DNA of 64,000 nucleotides, taken from assembly GCF_963678635.1 (NCBI RefSeq), contig NC_087067.1:61492594-61556593 (forward strand). The letters are read 5' to 3'. The position numbers were made by a program, and so were the translations under genes. Under the pieces are notes generated by a model. That model was not told where the DNA came from and searched no databases. It saw only the letters and a program-made list of their open reading frames with translations. The DNA is from Symsagittifera roscoffensis (lineage: Eukaryota; Xenacoelomorpha; Acoela; Convolutidae). Below, one piece after another: positions 39,514 to 48,415 of this stretch (its first letter is position 1; each line of letters begins with the position of its first letter).

Positions 39514-39863
39514 ATTTAATTCTTCTTTTCCTACGTAGATCTGCTCTATTAGATCTTCATCACAATTATCATTGTTTTCGTATAGATATTGATCCCATCT
39601 ATATTTAGCATAACCTCATGCGGACCATAAGCTTCTGTGTACCTATTATCAACTCGGACCGACTTGCTACCCCCTCTTGTGAGTAGTGCCTTCAATGCTC
39701 CAGAAGTCGTTTGTGGGCTTATACCATCAACTAATCTGCATACACATCAATGTTCATTATCGTCTGGTCGCTGGGTTCGCTCAAGTTTCTGGTCACCTCA
39801 TGGCCGCCCGATTTTCGTTATGCCGAATGGCTTTCCCGTCACCATTTTTACAGTGTTGCAGTC
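39514..39863 (-). other. Gag-to-protease junction, broken frames
   Basis: No frame stays open here, but minus-strand pieces such as YTEAYGPHEVMLNIDGINIY near 39590-39650 look like decayed protease-proximal pol sequence. Frameshifts occur here in this copy, or a programmed shift once did. Confidence 0.45.
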
Positions 39864-40280
39864 TCAACTTTTTGTCGACCCCGCTACAGCCTCCGGTATT
39901 GGCTGCGAGCAACCTAATGCCTCATTCAACTTCTGTCTTTCGATTTCTTGCTTTAGTCGTTGTTCAATCTCGTTCGCCGCCAGGCCCTGCTTCACTTTGC
40001 TTATAGCTTCCGCCGCCGCTTTCTCATAATTTATCTGTAGGGCGTTCCTGGCCGTGGCTTCTATTGCACTATTAACTTGGGTTACAGCTTTCACTGTTTT
40101 CGTTGGCAGTTCTGTACTCGGTGCTCCTAAGTTTTTTGTCTCAAACTCGGTTTGTCTATTTCGCTGATTCTGCACCGCCGCTAATGCCAATTTTTGTTTG
40201 GGGTGACTCTGGTCATGACTGCCTCCCAAAACAGAGGAAAATCCATCCTGAAGTGCCCCTCCTGATTGCAGAAGAAGCAC
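39864..40280 (-). CDS. Gag C-terminal segment
   Basis: 138 residues; from about residue 22 the sequence (HDQSHPKQKLALAAVQNQRN) continues the gag frame above after a one-base shift near 40215. It is Ala/Lys/Glu-rich and predicted helical (EIEQRLKQEIERQKLNEALG). It ends AVAGSTKS. I recognise no domain; it probably links the zinc knuckles to protease. Confidence 0.6.
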   Translation of the reverse strand: MLLLQSGGALQDGFSSVLGGSHDQSHPKQKLALAAVQNQRNRQTEFETKNLGAPSTELPTKTVKAVTQVNSAIEATARNALQINYEKAAAEAISKVKQGLAANEIEQRLKQEIERQKLNEALGCSQPIPEAVAGSTKS

Positions 40281-41266
40281 CTTGCATCTATCTTGATGAT
40301 TAAGCCACTATAGTACTCGTGTTCTTCCATCTGGCTCACGTCCTCCTCATCTGGTGCGTATCCTAGACTTTTCATGCCCTGTATGGATGTGCTGCAATCA
40401 GCCACGTGATGATCAGCTGATCCGCAATTCGCGCATGATCTACGTTTGTCCATGTCATCTCTAGGCTTGTACCATGACGACCTTTGTGGTTTGCTCCCCC
40501 CTTGCGTATTCCTGTTATCTGAATACGCGTATTTCTTTGGTTTCATTAGCATGTACTCTCTTGACTTCTGCCTCATTTCTTCTGGAGTCGGTGCACTATC
40601 TTTCGATAATGTATAGTATGTCGCTAACATTGTTCTCAAGTAATCACTTTTTACCCCATCAATGAATTTCGAGGCGATGCTAAATTTTCTTCTGTTTGTC
40701 GATTCTTCAGGGTCACTCCTTCGTCTCAGGCTCTCGAGGTCATCCAGGAACCGACCAATTGATTCATCGTCCCTTTGCCTTCTCTTTTCAAATCGCATCA
40801 TTGCTTGATGATCCTTCATGCTCAATCCAAACCGATTCAACAGTATCTCGAAGATTTTATCCGCTGTGTCGCGTTCTTCTTCTTTCTTTGCTACCACGCA
40901 TTTCAACGCTGTCCCTTCTAAATTGCTGAGTATCGCTGTGCAGGCTTGTCTCTCGTCATTCAAGTTATCCTGTTCTAAATGCAATCTCATCACTTCTACC
41001 CAAGTGTCAATACATCCATCCGAGTCATCTTTGAATTCTTTTGGCCTCTTGAAAGTTTTTCTGGATTTTCCTCCTCCTCTATCGCTCGAGTCAGTGTTCC
41101 TTGTGGCGAAGGCTTCCAGTGTCCTATTCATCATTTCCCAGGTGCTTGCCCACGTCATAGCATCCGGCCCTACCTTGCTGTGAGTCGTAGAGTCTCCTGG
41201 GCCACTCGTTGTATTTGTTGTTCCACTTTTCATTATTGCTTTGGCCCCCATCGGTGCTCCGCTCAC
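40181..41266 (-). CDS. Gag capsid and nucleocapsid, giant element
   Basis: 361 residues. The middle (TWVEVMRLHLEQDNLNDERQ; ILLNRFGLSMKDHQAMMRFE; FLDDLESLRRRSDPEES) is the Ty3/Gypsy capsid-like region with the conserved W and helical pattern. Two zinc knuckles follow: CANCGSADHHVADC (278-291), a perfect CCHC, and CFFCNQEGHFRMDF (330-343), where the last Cys is Phe. It packages element RNA into particles. The frame starts immediately after a stop in the previous frame. Confidence 0.88.
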   Translation of the reverse strand: MSGAPMGAKAIMKSGTTNTTSGPGDSTTHSKVGPDAMTWASTWEMMNRTLEAFATRNTDSSDRGGGKSRKTFKRPKEFKDDSDGCIDTWVEVMRLHLEQDNLNDERQACTAILSNLEGTALKCVVAKKEEERDTADKIFEILLNRFGLSMKDHQAMMRFEKRRQRDDESIGRFLDDLESLRRRSDPEESTNRRKFSIASKFIDGVKSDYLRTMLATYYTLSKDSAPTPEEMRQKSREYMLMKPKKYAYSDNRNTQGGSKPQRSSWYKPRDDMDKRRSCANCGSADHHVADCSTSIQGMKSLGYAPDEEDVSQMEEHEYYSGLIIKIDARCFFCNQEGHFRMDFPLFWEAVMTRVTPNKNWH

Positions 41267-41559
41267 CGTTCCCGGGTAAAAGGTAATGGTGTCGATTGCC
41301 GTTTGCTCCGTTGTGGTTCCACGAAGTCAACTCTGTTGCCTTGCGTGCGATCCGCTGCCAGCCTGTCTTGTGACGTAGAGTTTCTCAAGATGGCGTCCAA
41401 TTTTGACTGTATTGCATTTAAACTTTCAGCCTGATTCCTGCTCATTGCGTCCAATCTCGTCTCCAGACTCCCCACTTGGCTGTTGACATCATCGTATCGT
41501 TGTTTCATCTCTTGTAAGTCTTTTTTTGGTGTTCTTTTCTCGTTTCCCATCAGTGGCAT
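41263..41559 (-). CDS. Gag middle coiled-coil segment
   Basis: This 98-residue frame (LQEMKQRYDDVNSQVGSLET; RLDAMSRNQAESLNAIQSKL) continues the gag N-terminal frame after a one-base slip in a run of A near 41525. It is coiled-coil-like and precedes the capsid. It ends PLPFTRER at a TGA next to the next frame's start. Confidence 0.7.
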   Translation of the reverse strand: MPLMGNEKRTPKKDLQEMKQRYDDVNSQVGSLETRLDAMSRNQAESLNAIQSKLDAILRNSTSQDRLAADRTQGNRVDFVEPQRSKRQSTPLPFTRER

Positions 41560-42325
41560 CTACCTTGTCTGACATCTGCTGGAGTTTCTCCTCCGTTGCC
41601 CTGGCCAGGTTGAAATAGGTGTTCAGGTACTCGTGTTTGTTGTATCTTAGTTCTTTCTTTATTACCTCTCTATCCTCCTCGCTGTGCTTAAGTTTCTTGT
41701 CGATCTGATCCAACTTTGCCATCAAATCGCCCAGCTCAAGAGAAGTTATTTCATGGTCATCTGTTGCCCTGTAATTGACTGCTGCTCCCGGTCTGACCTG
41801 GTCTTTGCTTTGGTCGGCGTCTGTCGTTTTCGTGAGAACTGTCCCAAATGTTTTGCCTCTTTCGGCTTTCGGTTCCTCTGCTGCTGTGTCTCTCGACTTC
41901 ATTCCGACCATCATCGCCAATCTTTCCGTAAAAGACGTTCTTTTTGCTTGAGAGTCGTCCTTCACCGTTTCTGGCGTGTTGCCTGTCGTCTCTTCCACAG
42001 CGTCTATCGGCGAGAACTCCATGGGCTCTGGATTTGGTTCTTCCGCATTCGGCATCGGTGTTGACTCGGTCATTTTCTTCTCCACCTCATCCACGCTCTG
42101 GCCTGGTGTCTCTAGATCGATCTCAATAGCAGGTTCCGTCTGTTTCTCTTTAGCACCGTCTTTCGTCTTGTTTTCTGCATTACTCCTCGAGTTGACCATG
42201 CTAACTGAAAAGTTCTGCTTTGTTATCTTTGGGCCCATTGATGTCGTTTTACGTAGCGACGAGTTATACTTTGTCTTTGATTCAGTTGATCTTTTTTCAG
42301 CCACCGGTACCCTACTCCGTCTCAT
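41489..42325 (-). CDS. Gag N-terminal region, giant element
   Basis: 278 residues from MRRSRVPVAEKRSTESKTKY at 42325. The N-terminus is basic and the middle acidic/Thr-rich (EVEKKMTESTPMPNAEEPNP). A helical part follows (LMAKLDQIDKKLKHSEEDRE; YFNLARATEEKLQQMSDKVD). It is the first ORF after the leader and in frame position for gag; no conserved domain is recognised in this part. The last 14 residues are out of frame after the A-run slip. Confidence 0.7.
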   Translation of the reverse strand: MRRSRVPVAEKRSTESKTKYNSSLRKTTSMGPKITKQNFSVSMVNSRSNAENKTKDGAKEKQTEPAIEIDLETPGQSVDEVEKKMTESTPMPNAEEPNPEPMEFSPIDAVEETTGNTPETVKDDSQAKRTSFTERLAMMVGMKSRDTAAEEPKAERGKTFGTVLTKTTDADQSKDQVRPGAAVNYRATDDHEITSLELGDLMAKLDQIDKKLKHSEEDREVIKKELRYNKHEYLNTYFNLARATEEKLQQMSDKVDATDGKREKNTKKRLTRDETTIR

Positions 42326-42640
42326 TATTTTTATTTAAAATTGTTCCTATTTACAGTATTACTATATACACAATTCTATTCTAAGAATAAAATCTCTTCT
42401 GAAAAAATTATTAAAAGGAAATATACAACGTGATAAAAACAATGTTCCCAGTTCTCTTTCAAACCTTTTGAAAAACTTTCACTATTCGTGATCACAACCG
42501 TATCGGGTTCCGACTAGTCCTATTTTGTTTAATTCTGCGATTAGTTTTTCAATCTGTCTTAGAACTCTTATTGTACCGTTACCCCAATTTTTTATACCGT
42601 TCCAAGTCTTCCAGTTACTGTTCCTACTCTTCTTTGAACT
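42326..42640 (-). other. Leader sequence next to gag
   Basis: About 300 AT-rich bases upstream of gag. The minus-strand opening at 42724-42482 has a Trp-Asp-Ser-type periodicity (YWDSTEQSWDSREKAWDSSK) that is only the decayed edge of the adjacent minisatellite. Confidence 0.5.
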
Positions 42641-43370
42641 GTCCCAAGCTTTCTCTCTACTGTCCCAAGACTGCTCGGTACTGTCCCAGTACTTCTTGTT
42701 AGTGTCCCAAGACCCATGTCCCAAGACCCCTATTCCAAGACAAGTGTCCCAAGGCTACTGTCCCAAGAATAGTGTCCCAAGACTAATGTCCCAAGACTAC
42801 TGTCCCAAGACTGCTATCCCAAGACTACTGTCCCAAGACTACTGTCCCAAGAGTACTATCCCAAGAGTACTGCCCCAAGACTAATGTCCCAAGACTAGTG
42901 TCCCAAGACTAGTGTCCCAAGACTAGTGTCCCAAGACTAGTGTCCCAAGACTAGTGTCCCAAGACTACTGTACCAAGACTGCTATCCCAAGACTACTGTC
43001 CCAAGGGTACTGTCCCAAGACTACTGTCCCAAGACTAGTGTCCCAAGACTAATGTCCCAAGACCACTGTCCCAAGACTATTGTCCCAAGACCACTGTCCC
43101 AAGACCACTGTCCCAAAACTACTGTCCCAAGACCACTGTCCCAAGACCACTGTCCCAAGACCACTGTCCCAAGACTGTACCGTCCCAAGGCTGCACTGTC
43201 CCAAGACTGTACCAAGACTGCTCTGGCCCAAGACTGTCCCAAGACTGCACCGTCCCAAGGCTGTCCCAAGACTATACTGTCCCAAGACCGTCTCAAGACT
43301 GCACTGTTCCAAGACCGTCCCCAGACTGCACTGTCCCAAGACTTCTTTCGTTTTGTCCCAAGACGGTCAC
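42640..43370 (-). repeat. Minisatellite of about 14 bp (TGTCCCAAGACTAC), about 45 copies
   Basis: The unit TGTCCCAAGACTAC, with variants ending ACCAC, ACTAG or TGCAC, repeats over about 700 bases in the 5' leader of the giant element. Because 14 is not a multiple of 3, three units rotate through all frames, which keeps several frames open on both strands and produces spurious repetitive ORFs (for example LGTVVLGQWSWDS on the minus strand). Right-hand units (43190-43350) shorten to about 12-20 bp alternation. Confidence 0.95.
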
Positions 43371-44216
43371 CAAGTGTCTGGACAGTAGGATTTCTTCTTC
43401 TTCGTTGTAGGGACTTCTTGAATCACTGTATCTTGTACCACCACTTGAGTTCTAGTAAAAATTTTCCCAAAAACCCTCTCTTAATGACCAAAAGCTTCAA
43501 ATACCGACCCTTCTTTTCTATCTCCTTTTCGATGTTTCAAGCAACTTGAAACCAAAACTTGTACGCAGGTATCTTGTGATCACCTGTTCGTTTAAAAACC
43601 AATCACAAATTCTTACCAAAATGTAAAAAAAATTAAACAGGAAAAAGTAATAAAAACAGAGAGATGTACCCACCTAAAATTCAAACGTGACAGATGTCTA
43701 CCTTCCATCGAAAAAATGTCTGGTACCTGATTGCCACGCGTTTTCCTCCCCCTGCTAACGATCTTATGGGGTATTTTCTATCCGGGTTCGTTTTCGTGCC
43801 CCCCACCTGATCCGACTGTGGTGCCCACCTTAACCTGATCTTATTTTGGATATCCGCTTCTTATAATTGACGCGTGTAAAATTCTAATGTAACTAAATCA
43901 ACGATGTCGATTATTTAGTTACTTAGTTACTCTAATTTCCTCCCTTTTTACAATTTTTAACCGCTAACCTCTAACCTAACCAGCCCCCCTTCTAACCTCC
44001 CCCCTCTTTAGCCCCCCTCTTAAGCCAAAAATTACCTTAAGCGCCGGGTGCTAAACCTCTTGAGAGAAAACCGTAGAACTGCCTCCAGGCCTGCTTGTGC
44101 AAAAACGTTCCTCAAAACTGGGGAATTTTGCTTATCCAATTTTACACTTATCTCCTATAAAGTAAAGTGGATTTTAACGATACCTGTTTTGACCAACTTG
44201 AGAACTCTAGAACAGC
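43371..44216 (-). other. Leader sequence of the giant element
   Basis: No gene is seen. The stretch 43930-44040 is strongly C/T-rich on the plus strand (runs of CCCCCCTTCTAACC), hence purine-rich in the element's sense strand. It may be an internal polypurine tract. Confidence 0.5.
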
Positions 44217-44505
44217 CAAATGCTCCTAGACCACTTTCCCACTCGGCTGGTCACCTCTTCCAGTCAAGCCTCCTAGTGGTTCGACCAAATCCTCCTGGAC
44301 CACTTTCCCACTCGGCTGGTCACTCCTTCCAGTCAAGTCTCCTAGTGGTTCGGCCTAATCCTCCTGGACCACTTTCCCTCTCGGCTGGTCACCTCGTCCA
44401 GTCAAGTCTCCTAGTGGATCAGCCCAGCCCCTTGTGAACCACTTTCCCACTCGGCTGGTCACCTTTTCCAGTCAAGTCTCCTAGTTGTCCAGCTAAGTTG
44501 CAAGC
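44217..44505 (-). repeat. 69-bp tandem repeat, four copies
   Basis: CCACTTTCCCACTCGGCTGG begins at 44231, 44300, 44369 and 44439, giving periods of 69, 69 and 70. Each is followed by TCCAGTCAAG(T/C)CTCCTAGTGG. The array is in the 5' leader of the giant element, between the LTR and gag. Confidence 0.95.
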
Positions 44506-44989
44506 TATCTGAAAACCCTTGACATCGCCCCACACTCGGGAACTTTTTTGAGGTTGCTGGATTAAATTGCTAGATTGATCGAAACGATCGAACTTATAAA
44601 ACAGTATAGGTATACTATTTAATTATTATAATGGTTTGATCCAACTAATTAGGTGTCAAAGTCACTGTCTTTTTTGGTTTTATGGTTTTTGTTCCTTTTT
44701 CTATTCTATTTTGGTTTTTTGTTTCGCTTTTTGTCATTTTGCTCGTGTTTTTGTCCCCCTAGTCACCCCCCTTACTCGGTTAGCTAAGCCTCGTTCGGAG
44801 AGCGTACCAGGAATTTTTCTCGAGTTTCCTAAAAAGCTATCACGGTACAACCGGAAGGTTTGCACGTTCCAGCCGAACCGTACCACCGGTACTCTAGAAT
44901 GGGCATGCAGCCCGGAGCTCTCTGCCAAGTGGGTTCGACTCCGTAGTCTTGATGTCGTAACAACACCCGGGAGCGCCTTAAAAACACTA
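44506..44989 (-). other. Post-LTR leader; no clear primer binding site
   Basis: On the minus strand the LTR end (TTTCA) is followed by TAGTGTTTTTAAGGCGCTCCC. I find no TGG-starting 12-18 base match to a tRNA 3' end that I can name. A tRNA B-box-like GGGTTCGACTCC lies on the plus strand near 44930. Confidence 0.45.
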
Positions 44990-45880
44990 TGAAACATTCG
45001 TCTACTTCGGTCACATATGAGGCTTAAGAAAAATAGGCCCTATAACCATTGGCTCAAGAGTCAGGGACACTATCTCTTGTGTTTTTCTACCTCAAAACGG
45101 TCGCAGCCAATTCGGTTCACTTGCGACATGAGACTACGACCCGTTACAGCTTAAAGGCCACTACCAAAATATCCCCCAATCTAGAAATAAGAACGTCCCA
45201 TACTTAAGTCTCAAAATACCCAAAATACACGAACGCCGTTAAAAACCGGGTCGGAACAATGCGTTAAGTTACTTTTTATTAGACAGTAGAACTTTGAGCC
45301 ATTTCAGATGGATAAACCTAAAACTCGCCTTATCTTAACATAACAATCATAAAACACACTCAAAAAAACTAAATTTGGAACAAATATGTCGACACACTTG
45401 AGAATCGGGAGTAATTAAATTGATGAGCAGCTCGAGAAATAAATACAATAACTTGAGAAGTTCAATACTAATCAGTTTTAATAAAGGAAATAAGTTTTGA
45501 CTCTAGAATTGCAGTTTTAGTCTGAACCATTGGGACATTCCAGCTGTCCACCTTTCCACTGAAGGTTCACTCTGGCTCAGTTCGAATAATTGTACTCTTC
45601 TCTCGCGATTATCTCGTCTCCTATTTCAAGATAAGACGGCTCTACTCGTGTCTTATTTTGTATCTGGAAACTGTGAATAGCAGTTTCCCGCTGCTTTCTT
45701 AAGTACTTTCCCGCAATTGTAAGTTTGGTCGTTCTGTTTTTTTTTCCCTATTTTCAGTTGCTGCGAGAAACTTGAGCATGACAGGCTCAATTCGAAATTT
45801 TTAAAAATTAAATTTCACTCCCAAAACCATGTATCTCGTGTTCCTCAAGGTCAAACTTCCAAATATGAGAGACTGGCACA
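44990..45880 (-). repeat. 5' LTR of the giant element (right copy)
   Basis: 891 bases matching 22029-22919. It starts TGAAACATTCG on the plus strand and ends GACTGGCACA. By eye about 25-30 positions differ from the other LTR, several clustered (45668-45700, 45735-45800). Confidence 0.9.
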
Positions 45881-47742
45881 GCTGGAAGCAAGGCCTTCTC
45901 CGAGCGACAAATTTTTTTCGGAAACTTACAGGTAGGATGCGGTACCAAACGAGGAGCAGAAATAGCTGCACACTCGTTTCGAAACTTAATTGAACGCGAC
46001 GACAATCCAAAATGCACTGTTCTTTTAAAACTAGATTTTAAGAATGCCTTTGACTCTCTAAATAGAGAAACAATGTTGAATCATATTTATTCAAATCGTC
46101 CCGAATTGTATAATTACACCCATGGCGCGTATGGTGAACTTAGTTACCTTTTTTACGGAAGCTCTGTCATAATGTCAGAAGACGGAACTCAGCAAGGTGA
46201 TCCTGAAGCCCCACCCCTTTTTGCGGAAACAATTCATACACTAGTCAAACAGTTGGAGTCGAAAAAGAACATTTGGTATTTAGATGACGGAAATTTGGCC
46301 GACGACTATAAGGTAGTACTCCGGGACCTTAAAAACATTCTGAAATTGGAGCAAATTTACGGCCTGAGCTTGAACACTGAGAAGTGCGAACTTTGTTTTT
46401 AGGGACCGACTGCTAGTACACAGTATAATTCAATTATAACACAATTTTGAAAACTTTTCCCCAAAATAAAAATTAAAACAAAAGAATAACTCCTCATTTT
46501 AGAATCTCCAATCGGCGAACTTTGCCGAAAAGAATTACTCGACGAAAAAATTAAGGAGCTTGAAAAAATATCGGATGTCATTGGCAAACTAGACGCCCAT
46601 TATGGTTTTTACCTCCTGAAAAATTGCTTTAGCAAGCCAAAACTCCTAAATTTCTTGCTTTTTTTGCAAAATGATTTTTTGGAACGCTACGACAAATTAC
46701 TAAGAAATTCGTTATGCAAGGTCACTAACGTGAAAATGGATGATAACCAGTTTTTACAAGCAGTTCTCCCGGCAGCCAAAGGTAGCTTGGGCGTTTCATT
46801 CGCTCGTCTACTAGCTTTACCCGCTTTCTTAGCCTCAGCAGTAGGAGCGAAAGATGCCTTGAGCGAAATCTTTGGTTTGGAGCATGTGGATGGAACCTAT
46901 GATGATGCGCCCAAACGGTGGTTTGAACTGGGAAAAATTGAAGTAGCTCCGGAAAATGAAATCCAAAAAAGTTGGACGGAGCCAATTTTTGACAGCGAAA
47001 ATGCACGTTTGATTTTACGACTCGAACCAACAGACGTAAAAAGATTCAACGATTTCCAAGATAGATTTGGCTCCCAATGGTTGAACGTCATCCCGTGCAA
47101 AAATTTAAGATTAAAACTATCGAAAAAACAACTCAGATTTGCGATAGGACTTCGATTAGGCTTAAAATTATGCGAACGACATAAATGCGTGTGCGGAAAA
47201 GACGTTACCGAGGATGGTTGGCATGGTCTTTCATGCCTCAAAAATGCACGGAGATTCTCTAGGCATTCAAACCTGAATGCCCTTATAAAGCAGACTTTAT
47301 CTACTACTCACATTCCGTCTGTTTTAGAACCACGACACCTCTACAGGACCGATAGAAGCGACCAGACGGTTTGACGCTCGTTCCATGGGCTGTTGGTAAG
47401 CAGCTCTTGTGGGATGTAACGGTAGTAGACTCCTTGGCTTCTTGTAGGATTAATGACGGGTCGGTTTGTAACCCTGGTACGGCTGCCGCTGAAGCGGAAG
47501 AGCAAAAAAAAGACAAGTATAAAAATCTTGTAGATGATGGATATCTTTTTCAACCGCTAGCTTTTGAAATTCAGGGCGCGGCCGGCCCCAGCACAGATTT
47601 TTTTTTGAGCAAGCTTTGTAAGAACCTAAGCATATGCACTGAGGAACCCAGAGCAGGCAGCTTTTTGAAACAGAGAATCTCCCTGGCAATACAGATTGCG
47701 AACGCGGCTTGCGTACTCGGAACAATAAATGACAAACGGTAG
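45881..47742 (+). pseudogene. Reverse transcriptase gene, 3' part (continuation of 21085-22028)
   Basis: The frame resumes with GSKAFSERQ directly after the LTR. RT motifs follow in order: LQVGCGTKRGAE, LKLDFKNAFDSLN (motif A), DGTQQGDPEAPPLF (motif B), YLDD at 46277-46288 (motif C, intact), and GLSLNTEKCEL. The thumb-like region has KLDAHYGFYLLKNCF and LPAAKGSLGVSFARLLALPA. A Cys/His motif (CVCGKDVTEDGWHGLSC) is next, then LLWDVTVVDSLA and YLFQPLAFEIQG, whose D..E pattern suggests a PD-(D/E)XK-type nuclease (inference), ending ISLAIQIANA. There is a stop at 46400, an AT-rich gap to 46500 (possible intron), and a frameshift near 47363. Confidence 0.82.
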
Positions 47743-48081
47743 TATTTAATTGAAAAGGACTTAAACACTTGACATCTTCTTTTATCATTATCACTTCCAT
47801 ATCTAGAAAATTCGAAGGATTTTGACTGGAATACATGATGAAGGGACTCATGACTGTAACCTCGGTTACTATGATACTTTTGACCTTCTGATTACCTTTA
47901 AGAAAAGTACAATCGACTTATCAGAAAAAAAATGATTAATTTTTTTGGAGTTGATTTCAACAAGGCTTTCCTTAACGATTTTAATCCAGAATTACATATG
48001 CTTAATTGCCAGGAACATTTCCAGCCAGTATGTGATCCGGAGATGGAGTCAAACGAGTGTCATAGCGAATTGATTGCTTAA
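47743..48081 (+). other. Possible upstream coding part of the MEIOC-like gene
   Basis: From 47932 a frame reads MINFFGVDFNKAFLNDFNPE and HMLNCQEHFQPVCDPEMESN up to an in-frame TAA at 48079, then continues in the same frame into the first clear exon. A further plausible stretch (HDCNLGYYDTFDLLITFKK) lies just upstream in another frame, across an A-run. This may be exon sequence with a stop or sequence error, or intron ending at AG 48081-48082. Confidence 0.4.
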
Positions 48082-48415
48082 GGTGTCCCAAATCATTATT
48101 TTAACTTGAATCAAAGCTGGACGGACCACATGTCACGTGCTAATTCAAAGATGACGGACCATAATGCAGTTTTGGCCTTACCAGAAACTGTTCAGGGTTT
48201 CACAATTCCGAACACTTCCGAATCGTTTATTCCTTCGCAGTATTCGTTCAAAAAAGAGTTTGAAAACTATTTAAAACGACAGCAGATGAATTTAAATCAA
48301 GCTAGAAACAAAGCAGTTGAAAGCACTCAGAAAGCATTGTGTTTCCAAATACCTTCCCGAGTTCTGAGGGAAACAAAGTGTAATTCCTTTGACGAATTCG
48401 AAAGTTACATAAGAC
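48082..48415 (+). CDS. MEIOC: MEIOC-like gene, first visible exon
   Basis: It encodes SWTDHMSRANSKMTDHNAVL and FKKEFENYLKRQQMNLNQAR, ending FESYIRR. The donor is C|GTAAGT at 48416, a full consensus, phase 1. The left boundary is uncertain because of the TAA at 48079. Identification rests on linkage to the downstream exons. Confidence 0.6.

Larger units (their letters stand above)
22029..45880 (-). mobile_element. Giant 23.85-kb Ty3/Gypsy-type LTR retrotransposon with about 10 kb of extra ORFs
   Basis: Two copies of an 891-bp sequence bound the element, a purine-rich tract abuts the left LTR on the minus strand, and the order gag, PR, RT, RNase H, IN on that strand defines Ty3/Gypsy. It sits inside an RT gene that would be continuous without it; GCT is present on both sides (22026-22028 and 45881-45883), and adding upstream bases gives a degenerate 4-5 bp duplication. 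Normal Ty3/Gypsy elements are 4-10 kb. The excess comes from cargo ORFs between IN and the 3' LTR, a pol duplication, and tandem-repeat leader sequence. LTRs differ by roughly 3% by eye, and pol has stops and frameshifts, so this copy is not recent and not autonomous. Confidence 0.85.

Noticed and set aside
42482-43549. Repetitive ORFs over the 14-bp minisatellite on both strands
   Set aside because: All frames are open simply because the repeat lacks stops. No start, flanking domain or single preferred frame supports a protein.
42640-44505. CRISPR-like array
   Set aside because: Units are directly adjacent without unique spacers, in a eukaryotic retroelement leader. They are ordinary tandem repeats.
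44900-44960. tRNA gene suggested by GGGTTCGACTCC
   Set aside because: I could not pair an acceptor stem, D arm or anticodon arm around it. A B-box-like string alone is too weak.
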